A stretch of DNA of 64,000 nucleotides from Hyphomicrobiales bacterium. Its GTDB lineage: Bacteria > Pseudomonadota > Alphaproteobacteria > Rhizobiales > Rhizobiaceae. The position numbers and the translations under genes were made by a program. The notes under the pieces were generated by a model. That model was not told the DNA's origin. It was given only the letters and a program-made list of their open reading frames with translations, and made no database searches. The stretch spans positions 434,001 to 498,000 of the forward strand of contig UCNE01000005.1 in the NCBI GenBank assembly GCA_900473685.1. Direction: 5' to 3'. Positions within the stretch are counted from its first letter, which is position 1. Every line of letters starts with the position of its first letter. Shown in pieces: positions 1 through 8,700 of the stretch.

Positions 1-1
1 C

Positions 2-403
2 AATCCGATGCGCGGTGGTCTGCCTCCGGCTGCGGCGGAGTTTGCCAAGGATTTTGGCCTTGCCACGTTCATCGCGGCAATCGGTCTGAGTGCCGGCCCC
101 GGTGCCATCAAACTGATCATGGAATACGGCCTGATCCTGCCCATACTCGGACTGTTGGTTTCATTCCTGCCTGCCCTCGTTTCGCTGTTTGTCGGCTGGA
201 AACTGATGAAGATCGAAGCGCCCATTCTTCTCGGCGTGATCGCCGGGCAGCATTGCAGCACCCCAACCATCAGCGCGCTCGTCTCCCAGGCCGGGAATTC
301 GACCCCGGTAATCGGCTACACGGTCACCTATGCGATCTCCAACGTTCTACTGCCACTCATGGGGCCCGTTGTGGTCGGCCTTGTCATGGGGCTGACGGGT
401 TAA
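2..403 (+). CDS. AspT/YidE-type membrane exchanger, C-terminal part (5' end outside window)
   Basis: The reading frame is open from the window edge and ends with TAA at 401-403, so only the last ~133 residues are present. They form at least four hydrophobic segments. The stretch with GQHCSTPTISAL followed by a glycine-rich last helix resembles the C-terminal repeat of the aspartate-alanine exchanger family (AspT, YidE, YbjL), inner-membrane antiporters built from two halves. The family call rests on pattern similarity. The substrate cannot be named from this fragment. It converges on the cyo operon. Confidence 0.6.
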   Translation, partial: NPMRGGLPPAAAEFAKDFGLATFIAAIGLSAGPGAIKLIMEYGLILPILGLLVSFLPALVSLFVGWKLMKIEAPILLGVIAGQHCSTPTISALVSQAGNSTPVIGYTVTYAISNVLLPLMGPVVVGLVMGLTG

Positions 404-564
404 TTTGTGTCCGGCTGTGCTCATGGCATACCACAACGCATGGGCCGGAAAGGTCGCATCGCACTGCCGATCTACGGCTTGAAGGACCCTATCCTCTTCG
501 ATCGGGAGCGCATGGACGAATTCGAACTGTATCGGGCGGGTGGTGCCAATACCGATCCCCTCGG

Positions 565-1323
565 TCAGATGAGCCGCCGGCGGCGGAGAATGATGGTGGC
601 CGCCACCGTCATGACCGCAAGGGCATACCAGGTCAGTGCGTAAACGAGATGGCTGTTGCGGAAGTGGACCACCGTCAGGCCGCCGATGGGCAAGCCGCCG
701 GGATTGGGTGCCGCATCGGCATCGATGAAATAGGGGGCGACGGAGCCAAGGTTTTTGGCGCGCGCGATGGCGGCGACGTCACGGGAGTACCAGCGGTCGT
801 TGACCGGATCATTCGAGCGCAGGAAGGCCCCGCCGGGTTCGCTGCTGCGCAACAGGCCGGTGATGCTGACCGGCCCGGCCGCGATCTCGCTTGCGATGCG
901 TGCCGCAGAATCACTGCGGCCGGCCGGCAGGAAACCGCGATTGATGAGTATAGTCGATGCATCCGAAGGATGCAGGGGCGTCAGCAGCCAGAAGCCGGCG
1001 CCGCGCTCGGTCACGGCCTGCACGAGGACCGATTTGTCGTGCTCGAAGAGGCCGGTGGCGGTAACGCGGCGATACTCGTCTTTCTCCGTGCTGATCGTCC
1101 CCCATTCCGTAGGGGTGGGGGCGGCGACCGGATCAGCGTTGACACGGGTTTCAACGCGCTCGATCAGGTCGAGTTTCCAGAACAGCCGCTGGACCTGCCA
1201 GGTGCCGAGCCCGATGAAGATCGCCGTCAGCACGAGCATGGCGCTGACGAACATCAGACCGGCCCGGCGTGGCCGATCCGCAGTGCCGGTTGTGGCGGGA
1301 TATTCCTTGCTCACCGTCAGCAC
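565..1323 (-). CDS. SURF1 family cytochrome oxidase assembly protein
   Basis: 252 residues. SURF1 proteins help insert heme into terminal oxidase subunit I in the inner membrane. The layout is typical: an N-terminal transmembrane segment (about 24-44) containing the GLGTWQVQR signature, a periplasmic domain with INRGFLP, and a second transmembrane helix (about 227-245) preceded by the HLVYALTWYALA motif. It is the last gene of the cyoABCD operon and begins 4 nt after the cyoD stop. The start is GTG at 1323; a second GTG three codons later is equally possible. SURF1 downstream of cyoD is a recurrent arrangement in alphaproteobacteria and suggests dedicated maturation of this bo-type oxidase. 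Confidence 0.9.
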   Translation of the reverse strand: MLTVSKEYPATTGTADRPRRAGLMFVSAMLVLTAIFIGLGTWQVQRLFWKLDLIERVETRVNADPVAAPTPTEWGTISTEKDEYRRVTATGLFEHDKSVLVQAVTERGAGFWLLTPLHPSDASTILINRGFLPAGRSDSAARIASEIAAGPVSITGLLRSSEPGGAFLRSNDPVNDRWYSRDVAAIARAKNLGSVAPYFIDADAAPNPGGLPIGGLTVVHFRNSHLVYALTWYALAVMTVAATIILRRRRLI

Positions 1324-1326
1324 CCG

Positions 1327-1728
1327 TCAGGGCATATTCTTCATCATCTCCGGCGACATCGGCATCATGTTGGTGTTGAGATGATGCATGACCCAGAGCG
1401 AACCGGCGAGCGTAATGCCGACGATGACGAGCGTGAAGATCAGCGCCATCATCGTCCAGCCGCCTTCCGAGCGCGGGCTCATGTGCAGGAAGTAGACCAT
1501 GTGGACGATGATCTGAGCGACGGCCAGCGCCATGACGAGGAACGCGGTCAGCAGTTTGCTGTCGAAGGTCCCGGCCATGACCAGGATGAACGGAACTGCC
1601 GTCAGGATGACGGACAGTCCGAAGCCGATCATGTAGCCCTTGAGCGAACCGTGGCCGGCCTCATGGCCATGACCGTGATGGGTGTTGGCCGCATCTTCAT
1701 GCGCGGGTGCGTGCGGGTGCGAGTTCAT
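1327..1728 (-). CDS. cyoD: Cytochrome o ubiquinol oxidase subunit IV
   Basis: 133 residues. Small inner-membrane subunit of the bo3-type quinol oxidase, needed for assembly of the CuB site in subunit I. After a His-rich soluble N-terminus (HHGHGHEAGH) come three hydrophobic helices, the usual CyoD plan, with the YFLHM motif. I chose the ATG at 1728 because the longer frame upstream runs through the end of cyoC and gives non-homologous sequence. This ATG overlaps the cyoC stop by 4 nt (ATGA), consistent with translational coupling. Confidence 0.93.
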   Translation of the reverse strand: MNSHPHAPAHEDAANTHHGHGHEAGHGSLKGYMIGFGLSVILTAVPFILVMAGTFDSKLLTAFLVMALAVAQIIVHMVYFLHMSPRSEGGWTMMALIFTLVIVGITLAGSLWVMHHLNTNMMPMSPEMMKNMP

Positions 1729-2348
1729 CCGAGGACTCCCATCAGATAGACAAAGGAGAAGACGCCGATCCAGATGACGTCGAGGAAGTGCCAGAACATC
1801 GACAGGCACATCAGCCGGCGGCGGTTTTCCGGGATCAGGCCGCGCCTGGAGACCTGAACCATCAGGGTGACCAGCCAGACGATGCCGAAGGTGACGTGCA
1901 GGCCGTGGGTGCCGACCAGGGTGAAGAAGGACGACAGGAACGCGCTGCGCGTCGGCCCCGCACCTTCGTTGATCAGGTGGGCAAACTCATAGAGCTCGAG
2001 ACCGAGAAAGGCCAGGCCGAACAGGCCGGTGATGGCGAGCCAGAACAGCGTTTCGGCCTTGGCGTTCCTCTCCATCTGCAGCATGGCAAAGCCATAGGTG
2101 ATGGAGGAGAACAGCAGCATCGCGGTGTTGATCGCCACCAGCGGCAGGTCGAACAGGTCGGCCGGTGATGGACCGGCCGCATAGTTGCGGCCGAGCACGC
2201 CGTGCGTGGCAAACAGCACGGCGAAGATCAGGCAGTCGCTCATCAGGTAGAGCCAGAAGCCCAGATTGGTGCTGCCTTCCGGATGATGATCTTCCGTCAG
2301 GTAGAAAACCGGCTTTTCGCCCGCTTGCGTTTGGATGTCGTGTGCCAT
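1725..2348 (-). CDS. cyoC: Cytochrome o ubiquinol oxidase subunit III
   Basis: 207 residues. Heme-copper oxidase subunit III of the bo3 complex, a five-helix inner-membrane protein. The N-terminus with GFWLYLMSDCLIFAVLFATH and the histidines of helix III to V (GTHGLHVTFG, FWHFLDVIWI) match CyoC. The start at 2348 gives a protein of normal length; the longer frame reads through the end of cyoB. The cyoB stop lies one base upstream, so translation is probably coupled. It sits third in cyoABCD-surf1. Confidence 0.95.
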   Translation of the reverse strand: MAHDIQTQAGEKPVFYLTEDHHPEGSTNLGFWLYLMSDCLIFAVLFATHGVLGRNYAAGPSPADLFDLPLVAINTAMLLFSSITYGFAMLQMERNAKAETLFWLAITGLFGLAFLGLELYEFAHLINEGAGPTRSAFLSSFFTLVGTHGLHVTFGIVWLVTLMVQVSRRGLIPENRRRLMCLSMFWHFLDVIWIGVFSFVYLMGVLG

Positions 2349-2349
2349 G

Positions 2350-4350
2350 TCAGGTCCGTTCCGCGAGCAGCTTCGTGCGCGCATCTTCCGTCGACGAAAC
2401 GGTTTCCACCGGGATGTAGAAGTCGCGGTTGTAGTTGAACGTATGGCCGACCGCGACAACGAGGAGACCGATGAAGGAGAGGATGGCCAGCCACCAGATG
2501 TACCAGATCATTGCAAAGGCAAACGCGATGCTGATCACGGACAGAATGAGGCCGGTGCCGGTGTTCTTCGGCATGTGGATCCGCTTGAAGCCGGTGAGCG
2601 GACGCTCGTAGCCGCGGTTCTTCATGTCGTACCAGCTGTCATGATCGTGCACGACCGGGGTGAAGGCGAAATTGTAATCCGGCGGCGGCGATGACGTCGA
2701 CCATTCGAGCGTACGGGCATCCCAGGGATCGCCGCCGCAGGCCAACTGGTCGCGCCGGAGGTAGCTCACAGCAAGCTGGATGACAAAGGATGCAATGCCG
2801 AGCGCGATCAGCACGGCGCCGAAGGCCGCGATGATGAACCAGATCTGCAACGACGGATCTTCGAACTGCGAGACGCGGCGCGTCACGCCCATCAGGCCAA
2901 GCACGTAGAGCGGCATGAAGGCGAAGAAGAAGCCGATCTGCCAGAACCAGAAGCTCATCAAACCCCAGAACCGGTCGAGCTTGTAGCCGAAGGCCTTTGG
3001 CCACCAGTAGACGATGCCAGCCATCAGCCCGAACAGCACGCCGCCGATGATGACGTTGTGGAAATGGGCGATGAGGAACAGCGAGTTGTGCAGCACGAAG
3101 TCGGCCGGTGGAACGGCGAGCAGAACGCCTGTCATGCCACCGATGACGAAGGTGATCATGAAGCCGATCGTCCAGTACATCGGCAATTCGTAGCGAATGC
3201 GGCCGCGATACATGGTGAACAGCCAGTTGAACATCTTCGCCCCCGTCGGGATCGAGATGATCATCGTGGTGATGCCGAAGAAGGCGTTCACCGACGCGCC
3301 CGAACCCATCGTGAAGAAGTGATGCAGCCAGACGAGATAGGACAGGATCATGATGACGCAGGTCGCGTAGACCATCGAGGCGTAACCGAAGAGGCGCTTG
3401 CCGGAGAAGGTCGCGACCACTTCGGAAAAGATGCCGAAGGCCGGCAGCACGAGGATATAGACTTCCGGGTGGCCCCAGATCCAGATGAGGTTGATATACA
3501 TCATCGGATTGCCACCAAGGTCATTGGTGAAGAAGTTCGTGCCGGCGTAACGGTCGAGCGTCAAAAGGGCGAGCGTTGCGGTCAGGACCGGGAACGTGGC
3601 GACAATCAGGATGTTGGTGCAGAGCGCGGTCCAGGTAAAGACCGGCATCTTCATGAAGGTCATGCCCGGCGCGCGCATCTTGACGATGGTGGCGATCAGG
3701 TTGATGCCCGACAATGTGGTCCCCACCCCGGCGACCTGCAGGCCCCAGATATAATAATCGACCCCGACGCCTGGACTGTAATCCGAGCCGGACAGCGGCG
3801 GATAGGCAAGCCAGCCGGTACGGGCGAACTCGCCGACGAACAGCGACATCATGATGATGATCGCACCGGCCGTCGTCATCCAGAAGGAGAAATTGTTGAG
3901 GAACGGGAAGGAGACGTCGCGCGCGCCGATCTGCAGCGGCACGACATAGTTCATGAAGCCCGTGACGAACGGCATCGCCACGAAAAAGATCATGATCACG
4001 CCATGGGCGGTGAAGATTTGGTCGTAGTGATGCGGGTTGAGGTAGCCCTCGTTGCCGTTGAAGGCGATCGCCTGCTGGACGCGCATCATGATCGCATCGG
4101 CAAAGCCGCGCAGCAGCATGATGATCGCCAGGATGATGTACATGATGCCGATCTTCTTGTGATCGACGCTGGTGAACCACTCCGTCCAGAGATAGCCCCA
4201 GAGCTTGAATTTGGTGATGAGGGCGAGGACGGCAAGGCCGCCGATCGCCACACCGATGAAGGTCACCACGAGAATGGGCTCGTGATAGGGGATGGCCTCC
4301 AAGGTCAGCCGCCCGAAGATGAATTCCGTCAAAGTATTATAGCCGAACAT
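2350..4350 (-). CDS. cyoB: Cytochrome o ubiquinol oxidase subunit I
   Basis: 666 residues, the length of E. coli CyoB. Catalytic inner-membrane subunit carrying low-spin heme, heme o and CuB; it oxidises ubiquinol, reduces O2 to water and pumps protons. The metal-site motifs are visible: HPEVY near residue 293 (CuB His and the cross-linked Tyr), HHFF near 341-342, and HFHN near 428-430 (heme ligands). The N-terminus after the ATG at 4350 (MFGYN) aligns with E. coli MFGK; an in-frame TTG four codons upstream is less likely. It lies 30 nt after cyoA. Confidence 0.97.
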   Translation of the reverse strand: MFGYNTLTEFIFGRLTLEAIPYHEPILVVTFIGVAIGGLAVLALITKFKLWGYLWTEWFTSVDHKKIGIMYIILAIIMLLRGFADAIMMRVQQAIAFNGNEGYLNPHHYDQIFTAHGVIMIFFVAMPFVTGFMNYVVPLQIGARDVSFPFLNNFSFWMTTAGAIIIMMSLFVGEFARTGWLAYPPLSGSDYSPGVGVDYYIWGLQVAGVGTTLSGINLIATIVKMRAPGMTFMKMPVFTWTALCTNILIVATFPVLTATLALLTLDRYAGTNFFTNDLGGNPMMYINLIWIWGHPEVYILVLPAFGIFSEVVATFSGKRLFGYASMVYATCVIMILSYLVWLHHFFTMGSGASVNAFFGITTMIISIPTGAKMFNWLFTMYRGRIRYELPMYWTIGFMITFVIGGMTGVLLAVPPADFVLHNSLFLIAHFHNVIIGGVLFGLMAGIVYWWPKAFGYKLDRFWGLMSFWFWQIGFFFAFMPLYVLGLMGVTRRVSQFEDPSLQIWFIIAAFGAVLIALGIASFVIQLAVSYLRRDQLACGGDPWDARTLEWSTSSPPPDYNFAFTPVVHDHDSWYDMKNRGYERPLTGFKRIHMPKNTGTGLILSVISIAFAFAMIWYIWWLAILSFIGLLVVAVGHTFNYNRDFYIPVETVSSTEDARTKLLAERT

Positions 4351-4380
4351 TGTTTTGTCCAAAATGTCGCGGGCGCGGCC

Positions 4381-5538
4381 TTACGGCTGCGTCGTGCTGT
4401 TGGTGTTCAGTTGCGCCGGAGCGGGGCTGTTCTGATCGTTTTCGGGCATGGAATGGCCCTGGTGCATGTCGTGGTTCATCGGCTGCTGCGTATCCACGCC
4501 TTCGGCGGGCTGTTCGCTGCGTGCAGGGTTGCCGGTTGCCGGGAACGTTGCTGCTGGTGCCTCTTCGGTGCTGTGGCGGGTGTCATATTCGAGGCGAGCC
4601 CGGTTTTCATGGCTCTCGACGCCGCCGCCACCCATCATGTCGATATGCATCATTTCACTCATGCACATCTTGCCCGGGTGGGCGCACATGTTGAGGATGG
4701 AGGTGTAAAGGCCGTCGTCGACGGTGGCGTAGTAACGCACCGGTTCTTTCGTGCTCGGCTTTTCGAGCTTCAGATAGGCGTCGCGGTTCAGCGCCGTGCC
4801 CTGCGCCTTGACCCGTGCAACCCACTGCTCGAAGCCTTCCTGCTGCAGGCCGTGGAACTTGAAGCGCATGTGGGAAAAGCCATCGCCGGAATAGTTGGCG
4901 GACAGACCCTCATATTCGCCTTCCTTGTTGATAACAGCGTGAAGGCGCGTCTGCATACCGGGCATGGCATAGATCATCCCGGCGAGAGCCGGCACGTAGA
5001 AGGAATTCATCACAGAGGATGCGGTGATCTTGAAATTGATCGGCACATCGACCGGTGCTGCCATCTCGTTGACGGTAGCGATGCCATATTCCGGATAGAA
5101 GAACAGCCATTTCCAGTCGAGTGCGACGACTTCGACGGTGATCGGCTTTGTCTCGGCAGGAATGGCGCGTTCCGCGTCGAGCCGATCCAGCGGCCGGTAG
5201 GGGTCGAGCTTGTGCGTGCTGATCCAGGTCACCGCGCCAAGCGCAATGATGATGATCAGCGGTGCGGACCAGATGACCACCTCGAGGGCCGTCGAATGAT
5301 GCCACTCGGGATCATATTTGGCGCTGGTGTTGGAACCGCGGTACCGCCAGGCGAAAAACACCGTGAGGAACAGCACCGGTATGATGATCAGCAGCATCAA
5401 TACGGTCGAGATGACGATGAGGTCCCGCTGCTGCATGGCGATATCGCCAGACGGGGCCATGACAACCAGATTGCACCCGGCCAGGGCCATGAGGGGCAAC
5501 AGGGCGAGAAAGCGGCTGGCGGTTTTCCATTTTGACAT
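4381..5538 (-). CDS. cyoA: Cytochrome o ubiquinol oxidase subunit II (lipoprotein)
   Basis: 385 residues. Subunit II of the bo3 quinol oxidase. A signal peptide with a lipobox (LMALAGC, Cys22) marks it as a lipoprotein; a second hydrophobic hairpin helix and a periplasmic cupredoxin domain follow. The CuA ligands of cytochrome c oxidases are absent, as expected for a quinol oxidase. The C-terminal ~75 residues are a low-complexity, Pro/Gln/Met/His-rich tail (MNHDMHQGHSMPEND) longer than in E. coli, which might bind copper; that is inference. I chose the ATG at 5538, just before the signal peptide. First gene of the operon. Confidence 0.95.
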   Translation of the reverse strand: MSKWKTASRFLALLPLMALAGCNLVVMAPSGDIAMQQRDLIVISTVLMLLIIIPVLFLTVFFAWRYRGSNTSAKYDPEWHHSTALEVVIWSAPLIIIIALGAVTWISTHKLDPYRPLDRLDAERAIPAETKPITVEVVALDWKWLFFYPEYGIATVNEMAAPVDVPINFKITASSVMNSFYVPALAGMIYAMPGMQTRLHAVINKEGEYEGLSANYSGDGFSHMRFKFHGLQQEGFEQWVARVKAQGTALNRDAYLKLEKPSTKEPVRYYATVDDGLYTSILNMCAHPGKMCMSEMMHIDMMGGGGVESHENRARLEYDTRHSTEEAPAATFPATGNPARSEQPAEGVDTQQPMNHDMHQGHSMPENDQNSPAPAQLNTNSTTQP

Positions 5539-5576
5539 AGCGGGCTCGAGTTTTTGCGTTCGTCTGGTCCGCACTA

Positions 5577-5612
5577 ACGAAGCACCTCGGTTCACGGAAT
5601 GAGGTGCTTCGT
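5577..5612. repeat. Perfect 12-bp inverted repeat in the cyoA leader
   Basis: The arms ACGAAGCACCTC (5577-5588) and GAGGTGCTTCGT (5601-5612) are exact reverse complements with a 12-nt loop, 38 bases upstream of the cyoA ATG. No T-run follows on either strand, so a plain intrinsic terminator is unlikely. It may be an operator or an mRNA leader hairpin. Confidence 0.6.
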
Positions 5613-5683
5613 CGCAGTGCAGCAATTTGTCGCGTTGCAAAAAGTGTGGCTGCGATCGAAGTCGAATGTCTGGCTGGGCTAAG

Positions 5684-5749
5684 CTATAAACGGTCTTTGG
5701 TTGAGGTCAAAGCGTCTGTTGCATTCCTGAACGGTACAATCGTTTATAG
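5684..5749. repeat. Spaced 9-bp inverted repeat upstream of the MFS gene
   Basis: CTATAAACG at 5684-5692 and CGTTTATAG at 5741-5749 are exact reverse complements separated by 48 bases. The spacing would suit two half-sites bound by a dimeric regulator with looping, or two weak -10-like elements. The function is not known. Confidence 0.4.
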
Positions 5750-5843
5750 GATGGACCGCAACGGTTTTGCACCATATTCTTGATCAAAGCCCGGCCTGGG
5801 TTCACATTGTGATGAATTCGGAATCCTGCGAGGAGAAAAGATT

Positions 5844-7211
5844 ATGGGCGTGGCTGGAAATCCATCGTCATCGGGGCTCGAACAGGACGCCCGGCGAATG
5901 CACGGCGACAAGCCGCTTTCTGCCGGCAGTATTGCCTTGGGTGTGATCATCGGCCGCATGTCGGAGTTTTTCGACTTCTTCGTCTATGGCCTTGCCTCCG
6001 TCTTGGTCTTTCCACGACTGGTCTTTTCGTTTGCGCCCAATCCGGTTGCGGCAACGATGATGTCCTTTGCGGTCTTCTCGCTGGCATTCCTGGCGCGCCC
6101 GGTTGGTTCCTTCGTCTTCATGTGGATCGATCGCAATTACGGACGTGGCACCAAGCTCACCATTGCCCTTTTCATTCTCGGCGGCTCCACGGCCTCCATC
6201 GCGTTCCTGCCCGGTTATGAAACCGTCGGATACTGGTCGGTCGCACTTCTCGCGCTGTTCCGGCTGGGCCAGGGCTTTGCGCTCGGCGGGGCCTGGGATG
6301 GTCTCGCGTCGCTGCTCAACCTGAATGCGCCGTCGCATCGCCGCGGCTGGTACGCCATGATCCCGCAGCTCGGCGCACCGATCGGGTTCGCGCTTGCAAG
6401 CACGCTCTTCGGTTATTTCGTGACCAATCTGCCCGACGCGGACTTCTTGTCCTGGGGATGGCGTTATCCGTTCTTCGTCGCCTTCGCCATCAACGTCGTG
6501 GCGCTGTTTGCCCGCCTGCGCATCGTTGCCAGCCAGGAGTTCGGCTCGGCACTGGAAAACAACGAGCTGCAGGCGCGGCCGGTTTTCGAGATGCTGAGCA
6601 AGCACGCGTCTGACGTTGTGCTTGGAGCCTTCGCGCCGCTGGCGAGTTTTGCCATGTTCCACCTCGTCACGATCTTTCCGTTGAGCTGGGTCACGCTGTT
6701 TGGCGGCCAGTCGGCGGCGCAGTTCCTGTGGGTTCAGGTGGCGGGCGCAGCCGTCGGCCTCATCGGCATTGTCCTGTCCGGCGTCATCGCCGACCGGATC
6801 GGCCGCCGCAACCAGCTGATGATCGGCGCGATCATCATCGCGATCTTTTCGTTCTCGGCGCCGTTCCTGCTGGATGCAGGCCGCACGGGGCAGGATGCGT
6901 TCATCATCATCGGTTTCGGTATTCTCGGCCTGTCTTTTGGCCAGGCGTCGGGCGCCGTGTCGTCGCGGTTCGGGCAATACTACCGCTATACCGGTGCTGC
7001 CCTGACCTCCGACCTTGCCTGGCTGATCGGCGCCGGGTTTGCGCCGCTGGTTGCCCTCGGTCTTGCCAGCAATTTCGGCATCATCTTCATCGGCGGCTAC
7101 CTGATCTCCGGCGCGATCTGCACGATCGTCGCACTGAGCGTGACCCGGGCGCTGGATCTGAGCGGCGAACCGGACGCGAAAACCGAGGCACCGTCGGGCA
7201 GCGAACGGTAA
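5844..7211 (+). CDS. MFS transporter, metabolite:proton symporter (MHS) type
   Basis: 455 residues with about twelve hydrophobic segments. The N-terminal GRMSEFFDFFVYG, the cytoplasmic loop after TM2-TM3 with DRNYGRGTKLT, and the FRLGQGFALGGAWDG motif are those of the MHS (shikimate/alpha-ketoglutarate/citrate permease-like) branch of the major facilitator superfamily. A second GRR-containing loop (DRIGRRNQ) marks the second half. It probably imports an organic acid or related compound with H+ across the inner membrane; the substrate cannot be told. Shine-Dalgarno GAGGAGA precedes the ATG. It is transcribed away from the cyo operon. Confidence 0.85.
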   Translation: MGVAGNPSSSGLEQDARRMHGDKPLSAGSIALGVIIGRMSEFFDFFVYGLASVLVFPRLVFSFAPNPVAATMMSFAVFSLAFLARPVGSFVFMWIDRNYGRGTKLTIALFILGGSTASIAFLPGYETVGYWSVALLALFRLGQGFALGGAWDGLASLLNLNAPSHRRGWYAMIPQLGAPIGFALASTLFGYFVTNLPDADFLSWGWRYPFFVAFAINVVALFARLRIVASQEFGSALENNELQARPVFEMLSKHASDVVLGAFAPLASFAMFHLVTIFPLSWVTLFGGQSAAQFLWVQVAGAAVGLIGIVLSGVIADRIGRRNQLMIGAIIIAIFSFSAPFLLDAGRTGQDAFIIIGFGILGLSFGQASGAVSSRFGQYYRYTGAALTSDLAWLIGAGFAPLVALGLASNFGIIFIGGYLISGAICTIVALSVTRALDLSGEPDAKTEAPSGSER

Positions 7212-7225
7212 GCCGCTTGAGTACG

Positions 7226-7594
7226 TTAATGGCCTTGGTGACGAGGCCGCTTCAGCTTGAAGGTGATGTTTGGCGCCGCTTCGACGCCAAACTGACGCCG
7301 AACCTGGCGAGACGCTGAACCATCGAACAGGGACGCCGGCAAGGGATTTTCCAGACGCCACCGGCATGGTGCCGCCGCTTCCGGCATGTCCCGGTAGGGG
7401 GCCGCGCCGATCGGGATAACCCATTCCGGTTTTTTCAAGCCCAGGTCCTGATTGGCGACCCAGGTGAGGACGAAAAACGTCTTGCCGTCATATTCGATCG
7501 ACGAGAAATGAGCGGTCCGCGACGATACCTCTGCCTGGACGGCATGTTCCTGCTCGGAATCCGAAATAAACTGAACATCAATCTTGGTCGTCAT
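7226..7594 (-). CDS. Hypothetical protein, 122 aa
   Basis: A soluble small protein starting with MTTKIDVQF and ending in a basic tail. No signal peptide, membrane segment or recognisable motif. It converges on the MFS gene with a 14-nt gap and is divergent from the metallo-beta-lactamase-fold gene. Coding is supported by an ATG start, normal codon usage and lack of a better frame. I do not recognise the family. Confidence 0.6.
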   Translation of the reverse strand: MTTKIDVQFISDSEQEHAVQAEVSSRTAHFSSIEYDGKTFFVLTWVANQDLGLKKPEWVIPIGAAPYRDMPEAAAPCRWRLENPLPASLFDGSASRQVRRQFGVEAAPNITFKLKRPRHQGH

Positions 7595-7816
7595 CTGCGT
7601 CTCTTCCGGCCGGTCTCGCGATTGTGCGTATCCGGGTGATATAGTCCGGCCAGCGGCTCTTCAGCAACCCGCCTTGTCGCTCAATCGGGCGGGCGTGGAT
7701 GAAGTGTGCCATCCGTGGTCTCGTTACAATGATCGAATTTTTCCGGGCTTGATTTTGCAGCGGTAGTCGTGACGGATGGCAGCCGAACACGCCGTCATGT
7801 TTTTCCGGGAAACACC

Positions 7817-8572
7817 ATGAAACTCCAGTTGATCCGCAATGCCACTCTGAAACTCGATTATGCCGGGCGTACCGTGCTGATCGATCCCTATCTGGCGCCG
7901 AAGCATAGCCTGCCGTCCTTTACCGGCCGGTCGCCCAATCCGATGGTGGAGCTTCCGGTTGCGATTGACGATATTCTCGAAGGTGTGGAACTGGTGATCG
8001 TTTCGCATCTGCACGATGATCATTTTGACAGTGTCGCCATGCAACGCGTGCCGAAGCACCTGCCGCTCTTCTGTCAGCCGGGCGACGAGGCGACCATTCG
8101 CGAAGCCGGGTTTATCGATGTGACGCCGCTGAGCGACAGCGCGGCGTGGGAAGGGCTGACGCTGACGCGCCGTGAAGGCAGCCACGGACTTGGGCCGGTT
8201 GTCGAATTGATGGGCTCTGTCATGGGATTCAGCCTTGAGGCGGCGGGCGAGCCTTCGATCTATTGGGCGGGCGATACGGTGCTCTATCCGCCCGTCGCGG
8301 ATGTGATCCGGGACACGAACCCCGATATTATCGTCACCCATTCCTGCGGCGCGCGCTGGGACGGCGACCTGATCGTCATGGATGCTGCGGAAACGGTCGC
8401 GGTCTGCGAGGCGGCGCCGGGCGCCACCGTCATCGCCACGCATATGGAGGCCCTTGATCACGCCACCATCAGCCGCGCGGATCTACGCCGGGCGGCGGAG
8501 ATAAAAGGCATTTCCCCGTCGAGATTGCTGATCCCTGCAGATGGCGAAACGCTGTTTCTGGGCAAGCCTTAA
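7817..8572 (+). CDS. Metallo-beta-lactamase-fold metal-dependent hydrolase (UlaG-like)
   Basis: 251 residues. Carries the HxHxDH metal motif (SHLHDDH, His64, His66, Asp68, His69) after a beta-strand-rich start with IDPYL, plus a later YWAGDT (Asp ligand) and HMEALDH (His ligand). This is the compact UlaG/RomA-like branch of MBL hydrolases, whose members cleave lactones or phosphodiesters. The substrate is unknown. I started at the ATG at 7817 rather than at the in-frame upstream codon, because the usual MBL start (MKLQLIRNATL) begins there. The gene stands alone. Confidence 0.8.
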   Translation: MKLQLIRNATLKLDYAGRTVLIDPYLAPKHSLPSFTGRSPNPMVELPVAIDDILEGVELVIVSHLHDDHFDSVAMQRVPKHLPLFCQPGDEATIREAGFIDVTPLSDSAAWEGLTLTRREGSHGLGPVVELMGSVMGFSLEAAGEPSIYWAGDTVLYPPVADVIRDTNPDIIVTHSCGARWDGDLIVMDAAETVAVCEAAPGATVIATHMEALDHATISRADLRRAAEIKGISPSRLLIPADGETLFLGKP

Positions 8573-8651
8573 CGAGGATAGAGGCCGCCGGCGGGGGCAT
8601 AGTCAGGGCATCGTATTCCCCCGCCGTTACTGTAAGCGGCAACCCGGCACT

Positions 8652-8699
8652 CGGTAATTTCGGGTGCCGCATAGTACGCGGTTCCGGCTGAAATTACCG
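8652..8699. repeat. Inverted repeat between convergent genes
   Basis: CGGTAATTTC (8652-8661) is the exact reverse complement of GAAATTACCG (8690-8699). A shorter hairpin (CGGCAC/GTGCCG) overlaps the first arm. It lies between the converging MBL-fold and enoyl-CoA hydratase genes, so a bidirectional transcription end is plausible, though no clear T-run follows. Confidence 0.35.
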
Positions 8700-8700
8700 G

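Larger units (their letters stand above)
5539..5843. promoter_or_regulatory. Divergent control region between cyoA and the MFS gene
   Basis: This 305-base stretch holds no convincing gene. It should carry the leftward cyo promoter and the rightward MFS promoter. Two perfect inverted repeats are present: a tight 12-bp one at 5577-5612 on the cyo side, and a widely spaced 9-bp one (5684-5692 with 5741-5749). A good Shine-Dalgarno (GAGGAGA) precedes the MFS start. I could not pick reliable -35/-10 boxes by eye. Confidence 0.45.

Noticed and set aside
407..643. Small plus-strand frame after the exchanger gene
   Set aside because: It has no ribosome site, overlaps the end of the SURF1 gene and its second half is Arg-rich shadow sequence. 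The first ~40 residues look slightly protein-like but give no recognisable family.
3058..5535. 825-codon open frame on the plus strand over cyoB/cyoA
   Set aside because: It is the antisense shadow of the cyo genes: His/Asp/Arg-rich, without domains, in a high-GC region; cyoA and cyoB on the other strand are unmistakable.
5774..5786. FNR/FixK box before the MFS gene (TTGATCAAA)
   Set aside because: Only one half-site is present; the TTGAT-N4-ATCAA pattern is not met.
5868..7424. 518-codon minus-strand frame across the MFS gene
   Set aside because: Antisense shadow of a clear twelve-helix transporter; the composition is polar and non-homologous.
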